Source: G963663615 sp963663615 (lineage in GTDB: Bacteria; Bacteroidota; Ignavibacteria; Ignavibacteriales; Melioribacteraceae). Taken from it: a stretch of 64,000 bases of DNA. The notes under the pieces were generated by a model. It was not told the origin of the DNA. It was given only the letters and a program-made list of their open reading frames with translations, and searched no databases. Position 1 is the first letter of the stretch; every line of letters begins with the position of its first letter. This document shows, one piece after another, positions 7,965 through 16,375 of this stretch. The stretch lies in the NCBI GenBank assembly GCA_963663615.1, contig OY760517.1, forward strand, positions 2,542,001 through 2,606,000, in the 5' to 3' direction. A program made the translations under genes and the position numbers.

Positions 7965-10526
7965 TTAAGCCCAACTTATAAGTCCAAGCTCAAATGAATT
8001 AACAAGTAATTCATGTTTAGGTAAAATCCTGAGAGTATAACCAAAATTACCTGTTGTATCACAATTTATTGCACCTTGATATTCATATATTCCATCATTG
8101 GCTTCAATAAATTTCATAGGTATAAAACTATTTGAATGAGCTTTATTTTTGTCATCAACTTTACCGTAATAAATCTGAACTTCTACATCTTCCGGTTGAA
8201 GGTTTCCCAAATTAACTTTTGCGGTTACCGAGTATTGCGAACCAATTTTCAAGCTTTCCGTCTTTTTCTCTTCTTCAATAAGCACAAATTTTATAGAGCC
8301 CCAATTTTCAACCAGTTTTTTCTTCCAGTCCGTAATTTCGTATGTTCTGGTATAATTATTATCCAAAAGAATTTTGCGTTTATTGTAAGACGGAATATAA
8401 AACTTCTCGGTATATTGCTGAACCATTCTGTTTGTATTAAAGAAAGGAGCCAATTTTTTCATTGAGGCTTTCATCATCTCAATCCACTTTCTTGGCAACC
8501 TGTCTTCATTCCTGTCATAAAACAGCGGAACAATTTCATTTTCCAAAATTTCATATATCTGATTCGCTTCGACCTCATCATGATAATCAAGGTCCTCGTA
8601 CTCCTCACCTGCTCCAATTCTCCAGCCAACCTGACTGTCATAACCTTCATCCCACCAACCATCAAGCACACTGAAATTTAATCCGCCATTAGCAATAATT
8701 TTCATACCTGATGTACCCGAAGCCTCGTGCGGGCGGCGTGGATTATTGAGCCAGATATCGCACCCTTCAACCATATAGCGGGCAATGTTCATATCATAAT
8801 TTTCAAGAAACACTATCCGCTTCCTGAATCTGTCTTCCTGGGCAATATTATGAATTTCCTGAATCAGCTTTTTGCCCTCTTCATCCCTTGGATGTGCTTT
8901 ACCCGCAATAATAAACTGAACAGGCATATCATTATCGGCAACAATAGCAAACAAGCGTTCAATATCGCGCAAAATCATGGTAGCACGTTTATATGTTGCA
9001 AAACGACGTGCAAAACCAATAGTAAGAGTCGATGCATTAAGCACTTCCTTGGCTGCCTCAATATCATTTGGCGACCCTCCCCTGTTTTCTGTCTGCTTTC
9101 TTAAACGCCGGCGAGCAAAAGCTACCAGTCTTTCGCGTCTTCTTTCATGAGTCCGCCATAACTCCTCATCCGGTATTTCATCAATATGATTCCAAACTTC
9201 CTGACTTGAAATATACTCCTTGTAGTTTTCACCAAGGTATCTGTAAAGCAGGTCATTCATTTCGCTCGACATGTGTGAGGCAGTATGAATACCATTTGTT
9301 ATGTAGTCAATTGGAATTTCGTCGAAAGGTATATTCCTGAAACCATCAACCCAAAGGTTTTTGGAAACCTCACCATGCAGTTTACTAACACCATTTACAT
9401 AACTTGCCATGTTCATTGCAAGATGTGCCATATTAAAATTTTCAGGAGTTTTATCTTTAACAATGGTACCCAGACGGTAAAATTCCTTGTCGGTTATTTT
9501 AAGTTCTTCCCTGTAATATTTTCCAAAATATTTTTCCATAAGATCATTAGGGAATACATCAATACCTGCCGGAACAGGTGTGTGTGTAGTAAATATATTG
9601 GAATAGAAACCAAGCGATTTTGCACTGTCAAAATTAAACGCCTTGTTATTAATAAGGTTTCTTATTCGCTCAAGTGCAAGAAAAGCAGAATGCCCTTCAT
9701 TCATGTGACATATTTGAGGAGCAATACCGAGTATATGCAATGCCCGTATGCCACCAATACCAAGTACAATTTCCTGCTGAATTCTGGTTTCAATATTACC
9801 ACCGTACAAGGCACGCGTAATTTTTTTATCAGCCGGATCGTTCTGGTAAACATTTGTGTCGAGCAAGTAAAGTGGTACACGTCCAATCTGTATTTTCCAT
9901 ATCTGTATGTAAACCTTTCTATCCGGGAATTCCAGATCAACCATAACCGGTTTGCCATCTTCATCAACCACCAGCTCCATTGGCTGATCAACAAAATCGG
10001 TAAGAGTATATTTTTCCTGCTGCCAGCCATCGGAAGCAAGATATTGCTGAAAGTATCCTTCCTTGTAGCAAAGTCCCACACCAACCAGGGGAAGTCCCAA
10101 TTCACTCGCTGATTTCATGTGGTCTCCGGAAAGTACACCCAAACCACCGCTGTATATCTGCAAACACTCGGTTAAACCGAACTCGGCAGAAAAATATGCA
10201 ATATAGGGTTGCTTGCTTTTACCGTAAGTTTTTTCGTACCAGGTTTGAGCACCCAGATACTCATTTAATGATTTATATACCCTGTTCATGTGGGAGATAA
10301 AACCGTAATCATTCTCGAGTTCGGCAATTCTCTCCTGTCCAATTTTCCCAAGTAAAATTACAGGATTATGATTTGTCTCCTCCCAAACTTTACTATCCAC
10401 TCTCCGGAACAAATCTCTTGCATCATGATTCCACGCCCAGTATAGGTTATTGGCAATTTCGGAAAGAGGTGCCAGTTTATCAGGGAGTGAAGGTTTTACA
10501 TTAAATGTTCCAATGAAATTAATCAT
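7965..10526 (-). CDS. glgP: Alpha-glucan phosphorylase (GT35)
   Basis: 853 residues. The N-terminal ~110 residues (LSEIANNLYWAWNHDARDLF) are the DUF3417 lead domain of the short alpha-glucan phosphorylases of bacteria and archaea. The core has FSAEFGLTECLQIYSGGLG, HMNEGHSAFL, ITNGIHTASH, and the PLP-binding region EASGTSGMKIIANGGLNFS with the cofactor lysine. It cleaves terminal glucose from glycogen or maltodextrin as glucose-1-phosphate in the cytoplasm. GGAG lies eight bases before the ATG. It stands alone with its own terminator; no glycogen synthesis genes are in the window. The C-terminal ~100 residues are a less conserved beta-rich extension usual for this subfamily. Confidence 0.95.
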   Translation of the reverse strand: MINFIGTFNVKPSLPDKLAPLSEIANNLYWAWNHDARDLFRRVDSKVWEETNHNPVILLGKIGQERIAELENDYGFISHMNRVYKSLNEYLGAQTWYEKTYGKSKQPYIAYFSAEFGLTECLQIYSGGLGVLSGDHMKSASELGLPLVGVGLCYKEGYFQQYLASDGWQQEKYTLTDFVDQPMELVVDEDGKPVMVDLEFPDRKVYIQIWKIQIGRVPLYLLDTNVYQNDPADKKITRALYGGNIETRIQQEIVLGIGGIRALHILGIAPQICHMNEGHSAFLALERIRNLINNKAFNFDSAKSLGFYSNIFTTHTPVPAGIDVFPNDLMEKYFGKYYREELKITDKEFYRLGTIVKDKTPENFNMAHLAMNMASYVNGVSKLHGEVSKNLWVDGFRNIPFDEIPIDYITNGIHTASHMSSEMNDLLYRYLGENYKEYISSQEVWNHIDEIPDEELWRTHERRRERLVAFARRRLRKQTENRGGSPNDIEAAKEVLNASTLTIGFARRFATYKRATMILRDIERLFAIVADNDMPVQFIIAGKAHPRDEEGKKLIQEIHNIAQEDRFRKRIVFLENYDMNIARYMVEGCDIWLNNPRRPHEASGTSGMKIIANGGLNFSVLDGWWDEGYDSQVGWRIGAGEEYEDLDYHDEVEANQIYEILENEIVPLFYDRNEDRLPRKWIEMMKASMKKLAPFFNTNRMVQQYTEKFYIPSYNKRKILLDNNYTRTYEITDWKKKLVENWGSIKFVLIEEEKKTESLKIGSQYSVTAKVNLGNLQPEDVEVQIYYGKVDDKNKAHSNSFIPMKFIEANDGIYEYQGAINCDTTGNFGYTLRILPKHELLVNSFELGLISWA

Positions 10527-10671
10527 TATGTTACTCCGCTATAATTTTGGTATCAAAACACTTGGGTAAAATTAAGAATTTTTATTTAATAACAAACTAA
10601 CGTTATATCACTTTTCTATTAAAACGGAGACATTTTGTATTAATTAACAATTAAGTTTGGGGATGGTTAAC

Positions 10672-10791
10672 ATGCCAACAATTACAATATTTAATAAATT
10701 ATTAGTTAAATTAATTAAATATATGTTCTATATGATGAGACCTTGTAAATTCAGGATGAAGCAAACCAGATTTTTTCAGTGTACCGACTGA
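10672..10791 (+). CDS. Possible 39-residue small protein
   Basis: A short frame begins MPTITIFNKLLVKLIKYM and ends FRMKQTRFFQCTD. It has GGGGAT nine bases before the ATG and is followed 26 bases later by a strong GC-rich hairpin, the pattern of a small independent gene. The first half is a lysine-containing amphipathic or hydrophobic helix and the second half is basic with two cysteines. No family is recognised. Only the ribosome site, ATG and hairpin support it; in AT-rich DNA a 39-codon frame can arise by chance. Confidence 0.3.
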   Translation: MPTITIFNKLLVKLIKYMFYMMRPCKFRMKQTRFFQCTD

Positions 10792-10817
10792 AATTAATTA
10801 TTATTTAGTTTGCACTC

Positions 10818-10838
10818 CCCGGTGTCGCCGGCACCGGG
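10818..10838. terminator. GC-rich hairpin in AT-rich spacer
   Basis: CCCGGTG pairs perfectly with CACCGGG around a 7-base loop. Its GC content stands out sharply from the surrounding AT-rich DNA. On the plus strand it is followed by ACTTTATTT, a weak T-tract, so it could end a transcript of the small gene at 10672, or be an isolated REP-like element. Confidence 0.5.
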
Positions 10839-10913
10839 ACTTTATTTCCCCTCCATTTTATAAACATTTGGTTAAAAATATTTTTTTTAAGTTTTTAGGA
10901 ATAAAACGTTGAG

Positions 10914-11709
10914 TTAATTCAAGTTTTCCAGATATTTTTTCACCTCTTTTAGTGTAGATTTTCCATGAGTCCATAACAAAATGTCACGAAATAGTTTTTA
11001 TTCTCTTCTGAATTTTGTAACGTACAAACTTTATTAGTCTCATTAAAATATGGTACCGGTTCACCTATTTCTATATCACTTTTTTTCAAGGAAAAATAAA
11101 AGGCATCACCCTCTGCTTTTCCATATGGCTTAATTATATGAGTAGAAACATGCCCGTAATTTGCAGTATAAAACAAATAAATTTGTGTAGTAGTATCATT
11201 TAAAATTACATTACATTTTTGTACGTTGTGAAAGGTTTTTATTGTTGTAACAAGTAAGTCAATAATTGTTATTTCGTGAAAATTTATTGCCGTATCAGGT
11301 ACACCTAACGTACTTGCAAAACTTTCACTTCCATCCGGATAAATATTAATAATTTTTGATTCCAAAAATGGATTATTTATACTATCAGGATTATTTACTG
11401 AATAAAGTGATGTACTCCATAAATATCCATCTTTTATAAATAAGCAGCCATCAAAAGAAAAAATAAAAAGAGGAACCCACATGAACTGCATTAATGCATA
11501 AACTTTAAGCCCATCACTTCTTCCAACTGTATCAGTAATTTCAAGTTGTATATATCAATCTTCCGAGGGGAGTAATACTGCATTATATCGCCTATGTTAA
11601 GTGTCATGTAAGGTTCTTCCAATGGCACATCAATTGTAACAGGTGCTTAATCTCATGAAATTAGAATCACTATTAGCAAAAGGCATATACTAAAATATTT
11701 ACTTACCAT
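10914..11709 (-). pseudogene. Broken lipoprotein gene
   Basis: The longest open piece is 180 codons (10949-11491), but coding similarity in style extends on both sides in other frames. An ATG at 11709 opens MVSKYFSICLLLIVILIS, a lipoprotein signal, and then hits TGA (11653-11655) where the lipobox Cys is expected and TAA two codons later. The same frame goes on as APVTIDVPLEEPYMTLNIGD. Near 11551-11560 it must shift frame to reach LEITDTVGRSDGLKVYALMQ, which runs into the open piece. Near 10985 a further shift would give ILLWTHGKSTLKEVKKYLEN before the stop at 10914. Two stops and about two frameshifts indicate a dead gene. The family is not recognised. Confidence 0.75.
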
Positions 11710-12047
11710 CTTTTTTACCCTTTTTATAATTATTTTGCCCAAAATTAAAACTGCAATAATAAAACTTTATTCTTGCAAATACATAATAATTAAATTCAAA
11801 AAAAAGATAGTTTATTGATATTTCAAGGGTAAAAGTTAGTATCCATTTCCCGAATTTACATTTTATTGGAATAAATCAACCACAACTTACGATACCTCGC
11901 TGATTGCAAACATAACATATCGGACATAGGCATATTATTATTTCCATTATTTGAAACCATTAGATAAGTAACATAGTATAATCCAGGTAAAATTTTATGC
12001 AGATATTTTTGTAAATTTAGAGATTCAATTAAAATCAGTTTGTATTT
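11710..12047. other. Intergenic region between the lipoprotein pseudogene and plsY
   Basis: AT-rich, divergent between the pseudogene and plsY. No gene or strong hairpin seen. A TATTTTTG string at about 12004-12011 resembles the Bacteroidota -7 box but lacks a matching upstream element, so no promoter is claimed. Confidence 0.4.
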
Positions 12048-12689
12048 ATGGAATATGTAATAATTGTTTTATTTAGCTTCCTGATAGGCTCTTTTCCCAC
12101 AGCATATCTTGTATTAAAAAATATGCGTAACCTCGATATACGAAATGAAGGTTCGTGCAACATGGGTGCATTAAATACCGCTGAAGTATCTAACTCCAAA
12201 TTACTTGGTTTACTTGTGCTTGCAATCGATTTTACCAAAGGATTTCTTGCAGTATATTTAACATGGGTAACCTACGGTGATAACTTTATATTTATGGCTA
12301 TAGCAATTAATACGGCTGTTTTGGGTCATAATTTTTCACCATGGATAAAATTCAGGGGTGGCAGAGGTTTGGCAACTGCTGCCGGCGGAAGTGTATGGTT
12401 TGCCCCGGTAATACTGGTTGTGTGGTGTGTTTTCTGGGTAGCTACGGTAATCTTCAGAAAAAATATACTACTGGGCAACTTAATGGCTTCGGCTCTCGTT
12501 TTAACTTTATCCATAAGCTCGGCTGAAGCATTGAACAAGTTTTCGCTGCCTCCTGCTGAAAACCCTTCTTATCTAAGCATTGCTTTCGGAACCCTTATGG
12601 TGCTAATTCTGATTAAGCATATTGAACCTTCAATTGAATGGATTAAAAAATTTAAAGAAAATAATGAGGCAAACAATGCATCAGCTTAA
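12048..12689 (+). CDS. plsY: Glycerol-3-phosphate acyltransferase PlsY
   Basis: 213 residues, an integral inner-membrane enzyme that transfers the acyl group of acyl-phosphate to glycerol-3-phosphate, the first step of phospholipid synthesis. The family motifs are present: GSFPTAYLV and DIRNEGSCNMGALN near the N-terminus (usually GSGNxGATN, so Cys replaces Gly and Leu replaces Thr), GHNFSPWIKFRGGRGLAT in the middle (usually FxGGKGVAT). About five or six hydrophobic helices are visible. The 3' end overlaps the next gene, and plsY, htrA and purB appear to be one transcript. The family is clear; the motif substitutions are mild. Confidence 0.88.
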   Translation: MEYVIIVLFSFLIGSFPTAYLVLKNMRNLDIRNEGSCNMGALNTAEVSNSKLLGLLVLAIDFTKGFLAVYLTWVTYGDNFIFMAIAINTAVLGHNFSPWIKFRGGRGLATAAGGSVWFAPVILVVWCVFWVATVIFRKNILLGNLMASALVLTLSISSAEALNKFSLPPAENPSYLSIAFGTLMVLILIKHIEPSIEWIKKFKENNEANNASA

Positions 12690-13902
12690 AACTGTTTTTC
12701 TCTCATCTGTTATTACAACCATACTGATTTCAATAGTGTTGGCTTACTTTTATTACAATGGTACAGCAGGTAGCACAAGCACTGATAAGGATACTTTTAT
12801 TAGCGAACAGGCTCCTGAATCCCTCAATATTAAAACTGTAGAGTACAAACCAGAAGCTACTGAAACCAAACGTTCAATGAATGACCAGATAAGCAACTCG
12901 CGACAGAATATTATTACAAATACTGTTTCCGATGTTAGTCCGGCTGTGGTTGGTATTAACGTTACCGAGATTAGATATTACAGGGACGCATGGAGTAGCG
13001 ATCCGTTTTTCAGAAGGTATTTTGGTGACCGTGTTTACAAACAGGAAGTAAAAGGATTAGGCTCCGGTGTAATAATTTCGCCTGATGGTTATATCCTTAC
13101 AAACGATCACGTTGCCGGGAATGCTTCCAAAATTATTGTAACAATGACAAATGGTAAACATTATAACGCAAGTATCGTTGGTACAGATCCTGAATCGGAT
13201 GTATGTCTTGTTAAAATTGACGCCGAAAATTTACCCTATGTTACACTTGGTGACTCTGATAAACTTATTATTGGTGAATGGGTAATTGCTCTTGGTAATC
13301 CGTTTGGTTTGTTTGCAATTAACGACAAGCCTACTGTAACGGTTGGCGTAATTAGTGCAACCGAAATGAATCTTGGTACGGTTGAAGGCAGATATTATCT
13401 TTCCATGATACAAACCGATGCTGCTATTAACGGTGGTAATAGTGGTGGTCCCCTGGTTAACAGTATGGGACAGCTTATTGGTATAAATACGCTTATATAC
13501 TCCCCTAACTCACAGGGTGGCAGTGTTGGTGTGGGGTTTGCACTACCAATAAACAAGGTTAAGGTTATTGCCGAAGAGCTCAAGAATAATGGTAAAATCG
13601 ACCGTAATTTCTGGACAGGACTTAATATTCAGTCAATTGATGAATCGATTGCAAAGTATTACAAACTGGCAACAACACGAGGCGTAATAGTTACAAATAT
13701 TATAAAAAATTCACCTGCACATAAAGCAGGAATACAGGTTGGTGATATTATCCAAAAGGTTGGCAACTTTATTATCTCCGATGACAGTTCACTTATCGCA
13801 GCCTTAAAAGAATACAGAACAGGTGATAATGTTACAATTAAAATTTTGAGAAATGATAGTAGTATAAAAAAAATAATGACTTTAGAAGGACGCAATGATT
13901 AA
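12676..13902 (+). CDS. HtrA/Deg-type serine protease with one PDZ domain
   Basis: 408 residues from the ATG at 12676, chosen because GAGG lies six bases upstream; ATGs at 12664 and earlier overlap plsY further. Residues ~7-25 form a hydrophobic anchor or uncleaved signal, followed by a Thr/Ser/Glu-rich linker. The trypsin-like domain carries H145 (TNDHVAG), D175 (ESDVCLV) and S256 (GGNSGGPLVN). A single PDZ domain covers about 310-400 (GVIVTNIIKNSPAHKAGIQVGDII). It should degrade or check misfolded proteins in the periplasm, probably membrane-tethered like DegS. It overlaps plsY at its 5' end and purB at its 3' end by eight bases, so translation is likely coupled. Confidence 0.92.
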   Translation: MHQLKTVFLSSVITTILISIVLAYFYYNGTAGSTSTDKDTFISEQAPESLNIKTVEYKPEATETKRSMNDQISNSRQNIITNTVSDVSPAVVGINVTEIRYYRDAWSSDPFFRRYFGDRVYKQEVKGLGSGVIISPDGYILTNDHVAGNASKIIVTMTNGKHYNASIVGTDPESDVCLVKIDAENLPYVTLGDSDKLIIGEWVIALGNPFGLFAINDKPTVTVGVISATEMNLGTVEGRYYLSMIQTDAAINGGNSGGPLVNSMGQLIGINTLIYSPNSQGGSVGVGFALPINKVKVIAEELKNNGKIDRNFWTGLNIQSIDESIAKYYKLATTRGVIVTNIIKNSPAHKAGIQVGDIIQKVGNFIISDDSSLIAALKEYRTGDNVTIKILRNDSSIKKIMTLEGRND

Positions 13903-15193
13903 ACGTTATACCAAACCCGAGATGGGTAAGATATTTGAAGAAGAATTCAAGTATGCCACATGGCTTAAAATTGAAATTTTAGCTTGCGAAGCACGTGCCA
14001 AAAGAGGTGAAATACCTCAGGCAGATGTTGATGTAATTAAGGAAAAAGCGAATTTTGAGGTTGAACGTGTGCTTGAAATTGAAGAAACTACCAAGCATGA
14101 TGTTATAGCTTTTCTTACTAATGTTGCCGAGTATGTTGGACCCGAATCACGACATATACATTATGGAATGACTTCATCAGATATTCTTGATACTACTCTT
14201 AGCTACCAAATGAAAGCTGCTGGTGAACTACTTCTAAAAAAACTTACTGCGTTCAGGGATGCTCTTAAAAAACGTGCCCTTGAACATAAATATACCGTAT
14301 GTGTTGGCAGAAGCCATGGTATTCATGCCGAGCCTACTACCATGGGTCTTAAATTTGCCTTGTGGCACGAAGAAACTGATCGTAATATTTTAAGACTTGA
14401 AGAAGCTCTTGAGTCTATTTCAGTTGGTCAGATTAGTGGTGCAGTTGGTACTTTTGAACATCTTTCTCCGGAAGTTGAAGAATATGTTTGCAAGGAAATG
14501 GGACTTAGACCTGCTTCCGTATCAACTCAGGTTATTCAAAGAGATAGACATGCACACTTTTTAACTACTCTTGCTATTGTTGGTGCAACTCTCGAAAAAA
14601 TAGCTATTGAAATACGCCACCTGCAAAGAACCGAAGTTCTTGAAGCAGAGGAATTCTTTTCAAAAGGTCAGAAAGGTTCATCTGCAATGCCACACAAACG
14701 TAATCCGATAGTAAGTGAACGTGTTACTGGTTTGGCAAGATTGTTACGCGGTAACTCAATGGCTGCTCTTGAAAACGTTGCACTATGGCACGAAAGAGAT
14801 ATATCACATTCTTCTGTTGAGCGTGTAGTTGTTCCAGATAGCTGTATTACACTCCATTATATGCTCGAAATTATGACTCCACTTATCGAAAATCTTTTAA
14901 TATATCCTGAGGCAATGCTAAAAAATCTTAACCTAACACGCGGTTTGGTATTCTCTCAAACAGTATTGTTAGCATTGGTTAACAAGGGCATTACCCGTGA
15001 AGATGCTTATAAAATTGTGCAAACAAGTGCCATGGATGTATGGAAATATACTGAGAAAAACCTGAAGGACGAGCTGCTTAAATCTGAAGAAGCTATGAAA
15101 CATTTAAGCAAGGACGAGATTGAAAAAATATTTGATCCGACCCAAATGGTTAAAAATGTTGATTATATATTCAAACGCTCAGTTGAAAAATAA
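13895..15193 (+). CDS. purB: Adenylosuccinate lyase
   Basis: 432 residues, the usual length. The signature SSAMPHKRNPIVSER (fumarate lyase family signature with the mobile catalytic serine loop) is present, together with HYGMTSSDILDTT and RSHGIHAEPTTMG that carry active-site His residues. The enzyme cleaves SAICAR and adenylosuccinate in purine synthesis. GAAGGA stands just before the ATG, inside the end of the protease gene, so the three genes plsY, htrA and purB are stacked. No other purine genes are nearby. A hairpin follows at 15218. Confidence 0.97.
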   Translation: MIKRYTKPEMGKIFEEEFKYATWLKIEILACEARAKRGEIPQADVDVIKEKANFEVERVLEIEETTKHDVIAFLTNVAEYVGPESRHIHYGMTSSDILDTTLSYQMKAAGELLLKKLTAFRDALKKRALEHKYTVCVGRSHGIHAEPTTMGLKFALWHEETDRNILRLEEALESISVGQISGAVGTFEHLSPEVEEYVCKEMGLRPASVSTQVIQRDRHAHFLTTLAIVGATLEKIAIEIRHLQRTEVLEAEEFFSKGQKGSSAMPHKRNPIVSERVTGLARLLRGNSMAALENVALWHERDISHSSVERVVVPDSCITLHYMLEIMTPLIENLLIYPEAMLKNLNLTRGLVFSQTVLLALVNKGITREDAYKIVQTSAMDVWKYTEKNLKDELLKSEEAMKHLSKDEIEKIFDPTQMVKNVDYIFKRSVEK

Positions 15194-15217
15194 ATTCTAA
15201 AAATTGAAACGTTTAAG

Positions 15218-15261
15218 GCTCCTTTTTGTGTTCGTAATAAAAACACTAAGGAGCTTTTTTT
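15218..15261 (+). promoter_or_regulatory. Hairpin acting as purB terminator and enclosing the bcp ribosome-binding site
   Basis: GCTCCTT (15218-15224) pairs with AAGGAGC (15248-15254), with a second inner stem GTGTT/AACAC, and a T-run to 15261. This is a good terminator for purB. The 3' arm is also AAGGAG, the only Shine-Dalgarno of the next gene, placed eight bases before its ATG at 15262. The structure should therefore block translation of the peroxiredoxin from read-through RNA, while a transcript starting inside the hairpin would expose the site. The pairing is seen directly; regulation is inferred. Confidence 0.7.
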
Positions 15262-15771
15262 ATGTACAAACTAACAATATTTCTTTTCGTACTTTTGTTT
15301 ACCGTGGCATGCGGTGGTGATGCTGAAAATTTAAAAGTAAACGACAAGGCACCAGGCTTTGAGTTAATTGATGCCTATGGCAATACTCATGCTCTTTCCG
15401 ACTATAACGGAAAATCACCAGTGGTTCTATACTTTTACCCCAAAGCAAATACTTCCGGCTGTACCAAACAAGCTTGCGGTATTCGTGATGACTTAAGTAA
15501 ATTTAAGGAAAACAACATACAGGTTTTTGGGGTTAGCACCGATGAACCCGAAGCACTTAAGGAGTTTATTGATGATTACGATCTTAATTTCACCCTTCTT
15601 TCAGATGCAGATAAAAAAGTTACAGAAGCTTATGGCGTACTAAATAGTATTGGATTTGCAAACAGGGTAACATTTATTATTGATAAGAAAGGTAACATTG
15701 CTCATATAATCCGCAATGTAGATGTTACTACCCATTCCAATGAAGTTTTTAAATTAGCAAAAGAATTGTAA
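15262..15771 (+). CDS. bcp: Lipoprotein peroxiredoxin, Bcp/PrxQ type
   Basis: 169 residues. The N-terminus is a lipoprotein signal with lipobox FTVAC (C17), unusual because most Bcp proteins are cytoplasmic. The AhpC/TSA domain starts at APGFELIDAYG; the peroxidatic cysteine is C67 in ANTSGCTKQAC and the resolving cysteine C72 lies five residues on, the PrxQ pattern. It should reduce peroxides at the membrane surface in the periplasm. Its ribosome site AAGGAG lies in the hairpin that ends the purB transcript. It converges with the DoxX gene with only 15 bases between them. Confidence 0.92.
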   Translation: MYKLTIFLFVLLFTVACGGDAENLKVNDKAPGFELIDAYGNTHALSDYNGKSPVVLYFYPKANTSGCTKQACGIRDDLSKFKENNIQVFGVSTDEPEALKEFIDDYDLNFTLLSDADKKVTEAYGVLNSIGFANRVTFIIDKKGNIAHIIRNVDVTTHSNEVFKLAKEL

Positions 15772-15786
15772 GTCAAGCAATAAAAG

Positions 15787-16245
15787 TTATTTCTTCCTTA
15801 CTTTACCACCCAATACCAAACCGGCACCAATAAGCACAAGGTTTTTAATAATATACTGCCCTTCAAGGGTTAACCCAAACGGAAAGTGAGTCCATACAAC
15901 ATCCGGTAAAATAATTATTGGTAATGCTGTACCCGGCATTTGCAAAAACAGGAGCAAAAGAGTTAACCGCATAAACTTACCAGTTATAAGTCCCAGTCCA
16001 ATTACAGTTTCCCAAAGTGCAAGCACGGGTATGAATAAATCGGGATTTACAAAATATACTGTATTACGAACAAGCTCCTCAGCCGGACTCAATCCCGGGA
16101 AAAACTTAAGTATCCCAAACCAGAAGAAAACAATACCCAAACCAACTCGTAAAACAGTTAGTCCGTACTTTTCCATCCAACCGGATACTTTTATATCAAC
16201 ATTATAAAGGTATTTATTAACAAATTTTTCCTCGGCAGTCCACAT
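15787..16245 (-). CDS. DoxX/DUF417-like small membrane protein
   Basis: 152 residues with four hydrophobic segments: YGLTVLRVGLGIVFFWFGIL (~28-47), FIPVLALWETVIGLGLI (~70-87), LTLLLLFLQMPGTALPII (~94-112) and IIKNLVLIGAGLVLG (~132-147). This four-helix layout with WFGILKF and an acidic residue in the second helix fits the DoxX-like superfamily including YkgB (DUF417). The function of these proteins is poorly known; some are linked to quinone or sulfur redox chemistry and oxidative stress. AAGGAAG precedes the ATG. The gene stands alone. Confidence 0.75.
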   Translation of the reverse strand: MWTAEEKFVNKYLYNVDIKVSGWMEKYGLTVLRVGLGIVFFWFGILKFFPGLSPAEELVRNTVYFVNPDLFIPVLALWETVIGLGLITGKFMRLTLLLLFLQMPGTALPIIILPDVVWTHFPFGLTLEGQYIIKNLVLIGAGLVLGGKVRKK

Positions 16246-16343
16246 ATTTCTTCCTTTTATGGAGCCAACATCCGATTAAAAGAGTTAGTTCTATTTTATT
16301 AGATTTATTATTGATAATTATTAGGAATAGCTAACAAAAGTTG

Positions 16344-16363
16344 GGCGACAGAAACCTGTCGCC
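16344..16363 (-). terminator. Terminator after the secreted deiminase-like gene
   Basis: GGCGACAG pairs perfectly with CTGTCGCC around AAAC, 13 bases past the stop; the minus strand continues CAACTTTTGTT. Confidence 0.7.
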
Positions 16364-16375
16364 ATAATTAAAACT

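Larger units (their letters stand above)
10527..10913. other. Long intergenic region upstream of the phosphorylase gene
   Basis: Apart from the possible small gene at 10672-10791 and the hairpin at 10818-10838 this stretch is AT-rich with no coding signal. It should carry the promoter of the phosphorylase gene on the minus strand, but no convincing boxes were identified. Confidence 0.5.

Noticed and set aside
9285..10112. Long plus-strand frame of 275 codons
   Set aside because: It lies wholly opposite the alpha-glucan phosphorylase gene, which has every family motif; the antisense frame shows no recognisable domain and is rich in residues expected from reverse-read codons.
11647..11655. Selenocysteine at the TGA in the lipobox position of the broken lipoprotein gene
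   Set aside because: A TAA follows two codons later and frameshifts exist downstream, so recoding of TGA would not rescue the gene.
12004..12011. Bacteroidota-type -7 box (TATTTTTG), also seen near 18846-18854 before ferritin
   Set aside because: The motif is easily met by chance in AT-rich DNA and no TTG-type -33 element with the right spacing was found.
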